DNA of 64,000 nt from Calvatia gigantea (lineage: Eukaryota; Basidiomycota; Agaricomycetes; Agaricales; Lycoperdaceae), in the NCBI GenBank assembly GCA_025093985.1, contig JACAAK010000009.1, positions 3,286,001 through 3,350,000 of the forward strand. The letters are read 5' to 3'. Shown in pieces: positions 1-12,433 of this stretch. The notes below the pieces were generated by a model, which saw only the letters and a list, made by a program, of their open reading frames with translations, was not told the origin of the DNA and ran no database searches. The position numbers and the translations under genes are program-made. Numbering within the stretch: position 1 is the stretch's first letter; every line of letters begins with the position of its first letter.

Positions 1-2976
1 GTACATTCTGTCTTTTTGGTAGATGGGGGGGCCGACGTAGTCTTTGAGGTTGTCGGGTGTGATGAGGACGTGGACGCTTTCGGGGATTTGCATGGGTTTG
101 CGTTCGAGTGTCGTGACGAGTTTCTGGTCTTCGTGTGCCGTGGTAGAGGTAGTTGTTTCAGTGGCAGTGGAGGCCGTGGAGGCGGAGGTGGGAGAGGTAG
201 AGGAGGGGTGTTCGAGTTCTGGATTGTTGGGTGGAGGTTCTCGTGAATCGACCGTTTTGGTTGAAGACGCGGGACTGGGACCAGAGTCTGGGTCGTCGAC
301 GAGGGTGGAAGTTTCAGAAACGACAGAGTCGGTATCGGTGTCGGGTGCCATTGATGTAGGGGCAACATTAGGAGTGGCATTGGCACCAGCATTCGCATTA
401 GCAGAAGCAGCGGCAGTGGCGGAGGCAGGTTCAGGGAAAGTCTCCTCTCCCAATTCTTCAACCAGCTTAAGCGCAGCTTTCCTATAAATCTGCCATGCAA
501 ATTAAAACGTGAAGCAAAAGAGCATGGCCAGAAAGACACACCTTATCGATATGTTTCTTCAAATTCCTCACACCGCTTTCCCGACAATAATACTTGATCA
601 ACATATCAATGGCACTATCCTCAATAAGCACATCCGCCCCGGCGAGTCCTGAAGCCTCTTTCGCCTGTGGACCTAGATACCTCGATGCGATAGCTGCCTT
701 TTCCTCCGTGACGTATCCCTGATACTTCAAGGACCTCCATACGGTCGAGTAAAGGTGCAGGGATAGTTTCGAGGTTATTGGCTGTGCATACGAATAGGAC
801 GCGGGAGAGGTCTACGGGCACATCCATACTAAAAACTGGTGAGTTCGTGTGTTAAGAAATTATAGAAAATGCAACCCACTAATGATCCAAAAAACTATTA
901 TTCTGCTCCGGATCCAACATCTCCAAAAGCGCACTAGCAGGATCCCCATTAACCCCCCTCCCAATCTTATCAACCTCATCAATCAACACCAACGGATTCT
1001 CCGTCCCAACCCTCTTCAACGCCTGAATAATCTTCCCCGGCAACGCCCCAACATAAGTCCTCCTATGCCCCTTAATCTCCGCTACATCCGTCAACCCACC
1101 CACACTAAACCTGAAAAATTGTCTACCGAGAGCACGAGAGATGGATTTTCCTATGGATGTTTTTCCGACGCCGGGGGGACCGACGAGACAGATTATTTTG
1201 CCTTGGACTGTTCCGCGGAGTTTGCCTACGGCTAGGAATTCGAGGATGCGGGATTTGATGTCTGGGAGACCGTAGTGGTCTTCGTTGAAGGACTTGTTTG
1301 GCGTGGGTGAGGGAGTAGTTTTCGGGTGTGTGTTGGCCCCATGGGATCTATGAATTTTGGAGTGAGTGTGAGTGAGAGGGATATAAAGAGCCAGTACCTG
1401 AGTCAACCAGTCGAGATAGTTACGCGTCACGTTAGCTTCACTAGCAGCCGGCTCGAGTCCTTGTAACTTTGTCAACTCCTCTTCAAACACTTTCCTTACA
1501 CTTTCAGGCATCTTCAACCCTTTAGCGCGTTCTCTGAATTTCTCGATAACTTTATCTTTCCCGTCGCTCTCCATTCCTAGTTCCTTTTTGATCCCTTTTA
1601 ATTGCTCCATGAGGTAATACTCCCGTTGTCGTTTAGCAATCTTGGAATCGACGTCTCTAGCGAGTTTACTCTGTAACTGTGCATTGATAAGTTCCTTCTT
1701 GAGCACCAACAGAGCCTTTCGGAGTCGATCGTCGACAACTAAGCTTTCTAATACATCTTGTAATTCCTGGACCTGCCCAGAAGAGACCGCCGCAGCGAAA
1801 TCAGCCAATTTATCCGGTTCATCAAAGACATTCGGGGAGGAGAGTTGGTTAATGGAGAAATTGGTGATTTGGTCACGGAAGAGAGGGTTGAGTTGAGCGA
1901 TGTCTTTGAAGACGGAGACGATTTCGGACATGAATGCGCGGATGTATTGGTCGTCTTTGTTGTAAGGTTGGGTGTGGAGGTTGGTGATGTTGACGATGGA
2001 GATGGGGTGGGAGTGGAGGAAACCGGTTTGGAGGGGTGCGATGATGGGTTGTTGTTGTTGTTGTTGTTGTTGTTGGTGATTGGGGTGTGTGTCTGTGTCT
2101 GGTGGTGGTGTTGGAGGGGCATCGTCTGAAGGAATGACGGAGGCGGTACTGGGTTCAGCAATATTACTGCCAGGCTTCACACCACCACCAGCTTTAACAA
2201 GCTCCGTAATCCTAATCCGCCTATGCGGATAAAGCACAGCCGTAAGCCCACCACCAGCACCATCCTCTCCAGCCTCTCCCTCCTTCCCACTAGCAGCACT
2301 CGCAGCAGGTCCAGTAGCAGCAGCAAACACGCTCGTAATCTGCGCAAAAACCCCAACAGGATGTACAGAATCCACGTCGGTGATCACATCGCTATCGGCA
2401 TGTTCATCTTTAAGCAGGAAAGCACCGAGGTATGGTTGACCACGTTTCATCATGTCTTTGATGGCTGCTACGACTGCTGGGTTGCGTATGACGACTGCTT
2501 TGTAGAAGCCTGGGAAAGAGGGGTCTACGTGCGATGGGGAGAGCGAGGACTTGGGGGTAGGTTTCTGGGACGGATTGTTTGGCTATGGAACTGGCAGGGT
2601 TGTTGTTGGGTGGCGCTGAAGGTGTGGAGGGTGGTGGTGAGGAAGAATCGGCAGGTTGAGAGGGTGGTGCAGAGTCAGAGGAGTGAGTTGGCGAAGAACT
2701 AGAGGGCGCAGGAGACGAAGAGTCGTCTGGCGGTGGATGTTCGTCGTTGTCATGCTCCTCCTCTTCAGGCTTATGCTCGTCCTGTGGTTTGGGTTGGTCG
2801 TTGTCCTCTTGTTCTGCGTTCTTGGTGTTGACCCATCTAGGTGCAGCAAGGGGAAGAGTATGTCTAGGAAAGCGAGAGTGTAGTGTTGTTGAGAATAGTC
2901 GAGTAGCTAGTATGTCTTGAGCGGACAGCAGTGGCAGCAGAGTTACGTGCCAGACGAGCGACGACGAGGACGACAT
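1..2976 (-). CDS. PIM1: Mitochondrial Lon protease (ATP-dependent AAA+ serine protease), 3'-partial
   Basis: Lon degrades damaged matrix proteins and helps maintain mtDNA. The N-terminus (from 2976) is Ser/Leu/Arg-rich with [13 protein letters not shown], typical of a mitochondrial presequence, followed by an acidic Pro/Ser-rich stretch. The Lon substrate domain includes [17 protein letters not shown]. The AAA+ domain carries Walker [14 protein letters not shown], Walker [14 protein letters not shown] and sensor region [13 protein letters not shown]. The protease domain begins ([12 protein letters not shown]) but its Ser-Lys dyad lies beyond the left edge. Exons are about 1-489, 542-828, 880-1347 and 1398-2976; all three introns are 50-52 bp GT-AG. 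The reading frame is broken by an extra base at 2512-2514 (CCC for CC before [11 protein letters not shown]), 1288-1289 (before NEDHYGL) and 717-719 (before YVTEEKAAI). Dropping one base at each site restores the Lon sequence. It could be a pseudogene, but assembly error is likelier. Family identity is certain. Confidence 0.95.
2048..2076. repeat. (GTT)n microsatellite encoding a polyglutamine tract in Lon
   Basis: About nine consecutive GTT units on the plus strand read as a run of nine Gln on the minus strand. They lie in a low-complexity insert of the Lon substrate-binding domain. The tract is in frame, so length changes would alter only the linker. Confidence 0.9.
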
Positions 2977-3534
2977 TCATCGCTGGGCTGTTTGTCCTTA
3001 CTCACAACCAAAAACTCTCAACAATTTTGAATGACGCATATACCACATATGACTAATACAACACGTGATCACACACCCCGTTATCCACCGCATGCACACA
3101 ACTAAATTTAGACTAATAGATAACCACTAACTAAAATGGCACCCGGTGATCGTGGTCTCCAGCGAAATATTCGCTTGTTAGAAACTTTCCCCCGAATCCA
3201 CTTAACCCCCCGCGAAGATTCCTCTGCTCAAGAATCAAGCAGCTCGCACTACTTATTTCCCAAGTCTAGTGTTGAACGTTGAATTGTAGCCTCGGGTTGA
3301 TCAAAGTTCCCACTCTGTGGCGTTCCTCGAGGCTAGTCGCTTAATTGAATGACGAATTTCGACTTTACAGCATGATACGACCGCCACCCCCAGACTTCTG
3401 GCCCCTCACATATACACTCATTCTTTTTTTTCCCATACACGCCGTACGTACTTTGTCCACATGCGCTCATTAAATAGGTCATCAACGATCATAACACAAC
3501 AAGATAAATAGCTCCCAGCCTAACCCCCGGCTCT
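2977..3534. promoter_or_regulatory. Lon upstream region with CACGTG box
   Basis: This gene-free stretch of about 560 bp lies between the Lon start (2976) and the stop of the next minus-strand gene (3535). It holds a CACGTG palindrome at 3062-3067, about 90 bp upstream of the Lon ATG, the core site of Cbf1-type bHLH regulators. No ORF with recognisable similarity is present. A regulatory role is inference from position only. Confidence 0.35.
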
Positions 3535-5091
3535 TCATTTACGCAACGCTATAGATTTGTGAATGAACTTCTCCATCTCCGACCAATACCCGGACTGTAA
3601 ACATGTATCGACTATGTCCACACGTATCCCAATTCCACGCATCGGTGCATCAGCTATCATCAAGTTAACAAAAAAAGGCAAGCTAGAGCAAACGCACCAT
3701 GACCTCCTCTCGAATACGACCGAAAACAATCATCAACCGGCTCAACTTGACAATGATCCCCCTCCAACGCGGAAATCACATCCAAACCACCACCACCACC
3801 ACCACCCTCTCCAGCACCTTCCACCTCCTCAAAAGACCCCTTCGCCGTACACAACAACCCTAACCCACTCAATCCGAACCCTACCTTCCTCCCCCTCCCA
3901 CCACCACCACCAGTACCACTACTACTCCTCTCCCTCGCAATTCGCCATAAATTATCCATATGTTCGGGAGGTACCACTCCATCCTTCCTCCCACTACAGA
4001 ATAGAATTGGGAGTGTTGGGGGGATTTTGGGGAGTTTGGAGGCGGAGTTCCAGCGTTGTGTGCATGCGAAGGAGAGACGGCCGATTATGGGCCAGGAACG
4101 GACGATGTTGGGGATGGATGTGAATGTGTTTTCGAGGATGAGGGCTGTTATCTATGTGTGGGGGTGGGTGTGGGTGTGGGTGTGGTGAGTGGGTGAGGAG
4201 GTTTATGGGCGTACTTTGTGGGGGTTTCGGCTTGTGACGTCGATTGCGACTGCACCGCCTAAAGAAAGGCCGTATACGATCTATATATCGTGAGATTAAT
4301 ATTGTTCATGCTTTCGAAGGACTCGGACGCACTATAGGTAACTTTGAAAGTCGGTCATCGTTTGTGATATAATCCAAAGCGGCCTGCGCATCCCTCTGAA
4401 GTCCTAAGAAAACCACCCCCCCCCAAAAAAAAAAACAAAACTCGCAATAATCAATCTTCCACGTATATCGAAGCATGACATAAAAATTAAAAAAAAAAAC
4501 CCTTACCTTTCTCCGAAGGAACACCCTCAGATTCCCCGAAACCTCTATACGAAACCGTCAACACACTCAACCCAGACCTCTTAAAACACCTCGCGTGGTA
4601 CGAAAAATAACTCATATCCATCCCATTTCCGTGGAACATCAATACAATCCCGCGAGGTTGTGTATGCATATGCGTGCGGGGTGGTTCGATGAGGAAACAG
4701 CGGAGGAGGATATGGTCGGATGTACGGATTTGGATATCTTGGTAGGACGCGTCTGGTTTTCTTACAGCTGTGTCCCGCGAAAGTATATTTTTTTTTAAAA
4801 AAAGAGGGGGGTAATCAGCTAAATATAAACTTTGTGGGGAGATTGGGGGTGGGAGAGGGGGAGAGAGATGTTTACATCGTGGGCGGGGTAGGAAACCCGC
4901 TGGATAGACGAGGAATGATTGGCCATGCAATACGAGCTACCAAGGGGGCCGGGTTGGAACGGTTCTAAGGAAGGTTGGTTTCACAAACGTACCTTTTTGA
5001 GGAGAAGACCTGGAGTGAGGGGTTGCGGTTGATTTCGGCTGCTGCTGCTGCTGTTGCTGTTGTTGTTGTTGCTGCTGTTACCGGTGGGCAT
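3535..5091 (-). CDS. Bem46/ABHD13-type alpha/beta hydrolase
   Basis: A serine hydrolase of the Bem46 family, usually anchored to ER/plasma membrane by its N-terminus; the substrate is unknown. Start ATG at 5091 (MPTGNSSNNN, encoded by an AGC/AAC repeat), then a short hydrophobic segment and VYPAGFLPRPR. Introns fall at about 4937-4992, 4768-4875, 4404-4506, 4281-4332, 4152-4214 and 3612-3751. Spliced, the family landmarks appear in order: VLMFHGNGMDMSYF (oxyanion region), SYRGFGESEGVPSEKG, nucleophile elbow GLSLGGAVAID, acid SGRKDGVVPPEH and catalytic His in LEGDHFDTCLQSGYW. A Gly-rich low-complexity insert sits between the acid and the His. The last intron begins GTCAAG, a weaker donor, but it is the only splice that restores the C-terminus. 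No frame break is needed, unlike in the neighbours. Poly-T and poly-G runs lie inside the 4404-4506 intron. Confidence 0.88.
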
Positions 5092-5386
5092 GAGGACAAT
5101 GAGGTTTGCGTTCGTGTGCGCCTAAAGTTCAGAGACACATGGGATGATGGGGGCGCTGAAAGCAAAGCTAAGTTTATATACCTTCTAGAGTCACCGGGCC
5201 TGCCTCCTTGTTTTGTTGGAATGGTTAACGACATTTTTGTTTATGCATGTTGTTATGGGGTTCCTGTTGCATCATGGACTAGTAACACGTGGGGTTGCTT
5301 CAAAGTTAAATGAATAACGACATTAATACACTACTACTTAAGATTAATACATAGCAAAAAATCCATATAGCATAAAAACAAAATCC

Positions 5387-6883
5387 TTACGCGGCCCCAA
5401 TCCCAGCAAGAACCTTAAAAACCATATCCCTTCTCTCCCTGAACGCACTCAACCCAGTCATCTTCAACGCCAACTCCCCAATCCGATTCGCAAACCCTAC
5501 AGCCCTCCCCTCCAAACTCCTCCTCCCATCCCCTTCCTCCTCAACCCTCCTCGTCTCATATCTACTAACACCTTCAACCAAAATCCCACGCACACATTCC
5601 ATCCTCGTCTCGCTCGGTAATGCCTCCCCTCGCTGTGCGAGCTTCATCGCTTGTTGATCATCTTCCTCTTCTATTAATTTAGCTTGTACACCTATAGATA
5701 TCAATTCTTGCATGAGCGGTTTAAGTGCCTCAGGGCATTGCGAGAGTGTCAACGGAGTACCGAGGACGCCGATTACGGCTTGGTTGGTATGATCTATAGC
5801 TTGTGTCGACACAAACAAAATCGCTAGAGACACAGAGGCGAAGTACGCTCGTGGAGGATCATGTTTGGAGTAGTGTACGGAGGGAGGGGTGATCTTCTAG
5901 TACATCGCCTAGTGCTGCGTAGAGTGTTTCTCGGATGAATTCTATTGCGGGTGAGACTGGGTGTGAGGATGGTCGGTTCTGTTATGGAGGGTGTTTGGGG
6001 ATGTGAGGGGGATGGGGGTTTCTTGGTGATAATTAGAGGACGGGGTGGGAGCGGACGATTCTTATCCCAAGGAGGTGATGGAGAGGGAGATCTCGAAACT
6101 CCAGATCCAGACCCAGACCCAGACCCCGACACCGACACAGAACCCAAAGACGACGTCGAAGTCCTCACCCCCGTCATCGCCGGTGAAGAAGGAGGAACCA
6201 CATCATCATAAACAGGCGGAGGCACAAACGAAGCCTTCTTCTTCCTCCTTTTAGTACCCGAACCACCCCCCGCATCCAACGCAGCCTGTAAATCACCCGC
6301 ATACCGATCCTGAAACGACCTCCGTTGACTAATCTCCAACGCTACCGCACGCAAGTTCGGCTGCTAGAGCGTATAAATGTGGGTTGAGGGGTTGAGCGAT
6401 GGGTGGGAGATTGCAGATGAGACGTGCGAGGTCGTGTTGGTGTGCAGGGGTGAGGGATTGGATTTGGGGGACTGTTTGGGCCCAGACTTGGAGGAAGGGG
6501 TGGAATGAGGGTGGGCAGTTTGAGAGGGAGAGGTCTATGGGTTCCCGGGATGTGGAAGAGGACTTGGTAGAGCGGGGGAGTGGGACGGAGGGTGGGTTTG
6601 TTGTTGATCTGAGAGCTGCAAAGTAGAGACATAATGCTGGACCTACAAAGGTTTGTTGTGGATTGATATCGTTGGTGGAGGTTTGTTAACGATAGACTGT
6701 ACCTGTGATCATTAAATCACCCTCTGCACTGCTGAGCACATCTGCATCTAGTAAACGCTCAAGTTTCGCTTGTGTTAAGGACGACTTGAGATAACCGTGG
6801 AAAGCATCTTGAACAATCTGTTCGGAGAGCGTAGTGGTAGCCCGGAGTGCCGAGGAGGACGACGACGGTGACGGCGATGACAT
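5387..6883 (-). CDS. Conserved unrecognised protein with central low-complexity linker
   Basis: I do not recognise the family. Start MSSPSPSSSSSALRATTT at 6883; one clear intron at 6643-6702 (GTACAG...TAG). Visible parts: an N-terminal helical segment (LSEQIVQDAFHGYLKSSL), a middle helical region ending LYALAAELRAVALEISQRR, a basic KRRKKK patch, a Ser/Gly/Pro linker (SGSGSGSGSG), and a C-terminal helical domain with TLYAALGDVLEDHPSLRTLL, DPPRAYFASVSLAILFV and VFKVLAGIGAA at the end. The frame breaks at 6353-6354, 5959-5961 and 5864-5866; each is one extra base, and removing it joins helices of consistent character. Because joining frames yields a continuous helical protein, this is probably a real gene with local insertions rather than a random ORF set. 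Function cannot be assigned from sequence. Confidence 0.65.
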
Positions 6884-8043
6884 GAGTGGTAGAATGGAAT
6901 GAACCTCACGATATTATACGTTTTTGGAGATTTGGAGAAACATGTGGGAAACTGTGGCTGTAGCACTGCCTCAACGATCCGTTCGGGGGGGAAGTGCGTG
7001 GGCGACCAGAAATATCTTCTTTCCGCTACTCGTCTGTCTCCGCTGAAGTGAGAGAAGGACAAGAGGATAGAACGCTTGCGGTTTCAAGTCCCGATAATTT
7101 AGAGTTCGGAACCTTAGGGACGCCCTTGCCGATGGCTCGCTATCAATCATTAACTTGACAGATGTTGTTGACCCTGGGGATAACGGTCTTTGCTGCCCGC
7201 AGACCAAAAACCGAGTTCGTAGAGGATCCGTGACTATCCGTGAGTGCCACAAGATAAATACCACTTATCTATAACCTTTAGAAACACGTCTTATTTATTT
7301 GGTCGCTTGTGGGCGTTACGGTGGTGGCGAACTTTGCATTCCGCTGTATATCCTTCGAGCCTCACTTCGGTGCCACGTGATGGCAGGGAAGGAGAGCCCA
7401 TCAGAAAAGCTTCAGCGCCAGCTCTGAGGCCTCTTCAGCCCCGGACTTTGATCGAGGTGTCAGCAGATCTTTGTCAATTTGTCTCCATATCTGCTGTCGA
7501 CACCAGGCATCACCATGGGCGGCCTCGTACCTTCTACATATGCATATGTACTCAACAACTCCCAAAAACTTAGAACTACTTCTTCCATAGTGTACTTAAG
7601 TTCCTTTTGGCTGACTTAAAACCACCCGCAACAGAAGAACGAGTTCCCCCAACTACCACCTACATATATAACGGCATTTGACAACTCGAATATATTTTTC
7701 TTGTTTCACTTTTTTTTTTCGTTCTTGGCAACGCTAATCGAAATGCTTCTCCGCTCGTGCCGGGGCAGGCCGTGTGTCACCGTGATTCCTGCCGCACTTA
7801 GGGTTGGACCTCGATCTAAGTCCAGAAGACCCAAAAAGTATAAATCTGGAGAGAACATGTATCAGCTTGCCTCAGTGACTCCTTTTTTTGACCGCTTCAA
7901 GTACCAGTGCTCTTCCTCTCTCCCTCTCTCCCTCTCACCGTCCATTCGTCTCTATCCCTTCCACTCTTTTGATACCTAGTCCGCTCTTTTTTAACCCGTT
8001 CTAACGGACACTCACACTCGTTTTTATAAATAAATAAAAAGTC
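6884..8043. promoter_or_regulatory. Divergent intergenic region with pyrimidine-rich tract and CACGTG
   Basis: About 1.16 kb between two divergent genes, with no supportable ORF. It contains CACGTG at 7374-7379, a long CT-rich tract at about 7907-7970, and the A/T-rich TTTATAAATAAATA just before the ATG at 8044. CT-rich blocks upstream of the start are common in fungal core promoters. It probably holds the promoter of the deacetylase at 8044. Confidence 0.4.
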
Positions 8044-9468
8044 ATGTTGTTCTCCCTGATTTCCGTCATTTTCGCCACCCTCGCCACCAGCGTTTTCGCT
8101 GCCCCCCATCACCATAAACGTGCTGCCGCTCAAGTGATCACTTCGTGCACTGTCCCTAATACTGCCGCCTTGACTTTTGTGAGTCGCCCGAACGAGCCTC
8201 GTCTTCTTTTAAAGTACCACAGATGCTAAGCGCTCATCTCACGTAGGATGATGGACCATACTGGTACATGTAAGCACTCAAACTCGCGCCCAAAAAAAAA
8301 TAGCGTATAAACCTCGGGGGAAAAAAACCTCCCTAGATACGACATCAGCAAGGCCTTGGTCGCTCACAACGCCACTGGTACCTTTTTCTTCAGTAAGCCT
8401 TCCGTCGTCGCGCGTGCGTTCCTCTAATCATTAACCTCTGACGAATAGATGGGAACAACTGTACGTCCACTAACTGTCAACATGCTCCGTCCCTATTTAT
8501 AGCGCGCGAATCGCTTACGAGAAGTACTACTGTAGATGGATGCATTTACGATGAGGATAATGTCAAGCGCGTCAAATACGCTGCAAGCAAGGGACACCAA
8601 ATCGCATCGCATACGTGGGGTCATAAAGATTTGACTACGTTGACTTGGGATCAGATCCACGATGAGATGTGGCGCGTTGAGGGTGAGTAACGAGATTATG
8701 ATATAGGTTTGACTTGGTTTGTTGATTCGTCTCATCTGCGTGGCAGAGGCTCTTTTGAAAATCGCTGGCAAATATCCCTGCTTTTATGCGCCCTCGTGAG
8801 TTTCGTATCTTGGTCGGTGATTTGAATGTCAGTTGACTGGGGGATATACTTTAAGCTTTCGGTAACTATAATGACCTCGTCCGCGAGGCTTCTGGACTTC
8901 GTGGTCAAGCCCTTGCTATTTGGGACTTTGAGTGAGTGTACCTACACTTCTGATATATAGTTCTATTTATCGTGTTTCTGAACACCCGTTTACTAAGCTC
9001 TGGTGACTCTTTGGGTGCCACCGTCGCTCAACAAAAGGCGAGTATGGACCAACTCATCGCCCGGCACCCCGAGACCATCCTCTCCTTGGAACACGAAACC
9101 ATAGGTTCGTACAGTTCTGAAGAAATTTTTCTTTGACGACGGTGATACTGACCTCTGCCTCTTTTCCAGTTTCCACTATGTAAGCACAAGAGGGAGCAAG
9201 GCGCTTATGGAGTGTGCACCGTAACTGACGCATTGTGTTAGGACCGAAGTCCTTCCCTACTATATCCAGAAGCTCCAAAAAGCTGGATATCGCCTTGTTA
9301 GTCTTGCAGAGTGCACGGGAAAGCCTGCGTATCAGTGGACTGCTGCTCCTCAGGCAGCGCGACGTGAGTCTCATTCCAACCTCTACCGTTTAAGTTTCTT
9401 GAGAAGCCTTGTATTGATCGTGACTGGTCCTTTTTTGCTTTTTTTTTCAGTCGACCTGGCACTGCTAG
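8044..9468 (+). CDS. Secreted chitin deacetylase / polysaccharide deacetylase (CE4), copy 1
   Basis: Predicted to remove acetyl groups from chitin in the cell wall. Signal peptide MLFSLISVIFATLATSVFAA followed by a KR processing site. About ten short introns split the NodB domain; exon 1 is 8044-8178. Spliced motifs: motif 1 LTFDDGPYW (catalytic and metal Asp), FFFNGNNYGCIYDEDN, motif 2 SHTWGHKDL (metal His pair), motif 3 RPPFGNYND, motif 4 WDFDSGDS and a C-terminal LSLEHET. It ends R-D-S-T-W-H-C-stop. Two breaks: a T run at 8782-8785 has one T too many (otherwise RPPFG reads as APSFG), and GG at 9353-9354 has one extra G shifting the last exon. The paralogue at 9944-11315 lacks both insertions and supports the correction. 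Tail-to-tail with that paralogue, so the pair looks like an inverted duplication. Confidence 0.9.
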
Positions 9469-9943
9469 TGTCTAGGATTCCGTTACTAACGAGTCGTTTT
9501 ATGTTACGGAGCTTTGCCGACTTGACGGACTTTGATATACATGGACTTGGTTAGCTTAGCTACACTGGCCCATGGACTCTGAATGGACGTTTGATAATTT
9601 GTGTGGACCTTGTTATCCAATAGTATAGTATGTGCCAATGTTATTGCGTTTAATGTGGCGTATGCTCGCTGGTGCCCTCAAGTCGAGCCCCATAAGAATT
9701 TATGGCTGTTCTCAGGTAGGGCCTCCCAGGGTATTTATTTATGCAATCAGTGGAAGTCCGTGTCGTCAAAGTACAAACAACTAATAACCGTCCGACATGA
9801 TCTCCTAGTGAGACGCAAAGGAAAAGCAGCTAAGGTCCATGTCATAGCAAGAGGCCAAAACAAGAAAACAAGTCCATGATAAAGTCGTAGGTCATAAATA
9901 TTCATGAAAAGTAGTGAGAAAAGTCCGGGAGATGTTATGAGCT
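9469..9943. other. Convergent intergenic spacer between the two deacetylases
   Basis: A 475 bp stretch between the stop codons of two convergent genes. I see no ORF of coding character and no RNA gene. It presumably holds the two 3' ends. Confidence 0.5.
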
Positions 9944-11315
9944 CAGCACTTCCAAGATGACTGCAGAACGTTAGGTTGTGTTCAAACAAAGTACAGAAAC
10001 CGCTTACGTCGCGCTGAGCTGGAGCTTCCACCTTCTGATACAGGGATGCACCTAGGCACTCGGAGACGGTTACAAGCTTATAACCTGCCGCTTGGAGTTT
10101 CTGAATCGCGTACGGAAGTGTTTCACGCCTTCCACATGAGCGGGAACGCTTAGTTACGTTGCTCAAGCAAGTCAATGCAAAATATCCTCACACAGATGAG
10201 CCTGGCGAATAAGATAAGCAGCGGCCGAAAAATCAGGTCAAGTGGGAACGTACCGTGCACGTCATGGGCAAGGCTGATGATGGTACTCGGCTTGCGTTTG
10301 ACAAGGGCGTCGTAATTTTTCTTCTGGGTGCTAACTGCTAGCCCCGGTGGAATCTCCGGTGCTATCCTATGGTCAATAATTCAGGTATTGAGTAAGGTTT
10401 TGCGAGCGTACTCGAAATCCCAAACAACAACACTCTGTTTCCTCTCCGCAGCTACCTCCAGGACCAAATTATTGTACTTTCCGTATGCTGCGGCAAGTTC
10501 AGGGTGGCGGAACCAAGCGAGTGTAGGAACTGAGACTCACGCGGACGCACATACGTGGGAGTGGCACCGGTTATCTTACGGATTGCATCTGCCATAGGGC
10601 GTGTCATAAGGGGATACTCAACAGTCTCTGGTGGAACTCACCGTCAGTTTTCTGAAACTCGCTAACCACTACTCCCCAGATAAGATAAAAATGTGTCAGG
10701 TGTGATGATAATGAGCTGGGGCAATGGTTAGCGACTAACATTGCGCCCTCGAGAGTGTTGTTAGATCCTTATGGCCCCAAGTATGCGAGGCAATTTGATG
10801 GCCTTGGTCATACAGAAATTTGAGCCGCTTGGCGTTGGTGTCGCTATAAATACACTCCCCTGATGAATTGTCGTGAGTAGGGACTATCGAGTATTTTGCG
10901 CCCGTCAAACTGACAATTGTTACCATCTGAAACCAAAAATGGATAGGTCAATAATCTCAGGGGGTGCCAGGGAGATGGCACGCACTAATAAAGAATGTTC
11001 CTTTGGCACCTGCCGCCTTCAGGAATAGAGTTTGCTTCGTTGCTACAAACTGTCAACTTAAGATTCCCAGTTGGACATTCGGTTGTACTGACATATAAGC
11101 GGAAGGGCCATCATCCTGCAAATTACGAAGGATTAATACGGGCGCGAAGTTTTTAAAGTAGATGCTTCACAAATGTCAGAGCCGCATGCATTGGTTTCCG
11201 GCAAGTTCTGATAACTTGAGCGCGAGGAGCTCTCTTCTCGAAATTCTCAGGTCTCGAGAGGGGCGGCTACTGCTAGGGCCAGAAGACCAATGAAGAAAAC
11301 CAACGCAAGGTGCAT
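9944..11315 (-). CDS. Secreted chitin deacetylase / polysaccharide deacetylase (CE4), copy 2
   Basis: Paralogue of the 8044 gene on the opposite strand. Signal peptide MHLALVFFIGLLALAVAAPL, then EKRAP (possible Kex2 site). Spliced NodB motifs: LTFDDGPSAY, KAAGAKGTFFI, NNWECIYSDTN, ASHTWGHKDLTTLSRAQ, RPPYGKYNNLVLE, VVVWDF followed by STGDSTGAS, LPYAIQKLQAAGYKLVTVSE, and final Q-R-D-S-S-W-K-C-stop (TGA 9944-9946). Intron positions match copy 1, showing duplication after intron gain. Three one-base insertions interrupt the frame: 11252 (after the signal peptide), 11022-11023 (before LKAAGAKG) and 10336 (before VSTQKKNYDALV). Two introns start with GTCAGT. All active-site residues are present once the frame is followed, so the gene is probably functional. 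Confidence 0.87.
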
Positions 11316-12433
11316 GTTCAAGGATCACGACCTTCACCTTGGTACGGGAACAAGGACGGGGAAAAAGAGGGATCAGGGCGGAGATATCAGTGTTCAGGAG
11401 CCAAGTTGTGACTTATATAACAGTCGACCACTGCAGATGCCCATGTCCGGGCTTGGCATTTGGGCCTGAAAGTGTCGTTCATGAGCGGGCTGTCCATGAC
11501 ACACTACTGGGTGATGGTTGTTAGCTCTTGACCCTGTTGTTTCATTCACCACCACGAAACATAGCTTTTCTCGCCCATTGCCAAGAAATCATGTGGAATG
11601 TCGCTCGAAGGCAAACATGGGTACTAAAGTGTAGGTTTAAGTTTTGAGTGGTGTGCGGATTGAAGGGGTTCTTTCGGGTTCATCATTTGGTTGAACCGTG
11701 GCAGGGACCCTGAAGTTATTACCAAACGCCGCTCGAACTGGTGCTTCTCCTCGTTTTATCACAAAATTTGGAACGCAAAGGTCGGAAATTGAAGTCCGTT
11801 TTCCCGAGTCGGGCATAGTGTACCAGGAGTCCTTTGTAGGCAATAGGTCGAGTAATGTAGTTATCGACCTCGAACATTCACCTCACTTGCCGTACACATG
11901 CAGATAAGAGGGAGTGAGGTGATAGGTCCCACTAACGCCAACATAACGAGGCAAGAATCAGCAACATGCAATTGAATGGGGAGTTAATGCGACCTGCATT
12001 GCAGGGGTTTTTCGGTCTGTTGCCAAGCCGCCCTCTGAAGTCAAAGGTTCGATGGGCACGGGGGGGTAACGTCATAGGGCCAGCGCTGAAAGTCTCGAAC
12101 GGAGAAGGGGACGGGAGAAGCTATGCTCGGATCTTCGCGTCTATCGTAAGGTCTGAACTTCTTATTATTCAGCAGCAGCCCCGTATCCGACCGGTTGAAG
12201 GTTAAAACGCCCGCGATAAACTCCTTCAGAGAACCTACCACACAAAAGCTGAGTACGAACATTCGATGACCGGGTCGGGGATTCGTTGGTTCATACGTCT
12301 CGTTCAAGTGCCATAAAGAGTTGGTTGTTGGGCTTTAATACAAGATATTCACAATCATCGGATCGCTTTCGACACAACCTACGGAATGCCACACCTAAAA
12401 GTTCAGGCTTCGGTCCTCTTAGTTGGTACACCA
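11316..12433. other. Intergenic, no recognised gene
   Basis: About 1.1 kb separating the deacetylase start from the stop of the M20 peptidase. Several ORFs of 60-90 codons exist, but none shows family motifs, splice support or a signal peptide. It should contain the promoter of deacetylase copy 2. Confidence 0.4.

Noticed and set aside
44..487. 147-codon plus-strand ORF at the left edge
   Set aside because: Antisense shadow of the Lon low-complexity linker; the minus strand reads a Lon protease domain start.
1845..2129. Plus-strand ORF with a poly-Leu stretch
   Set aside because: Reverse complement of the Lon polyglutamine tract; no independent support.
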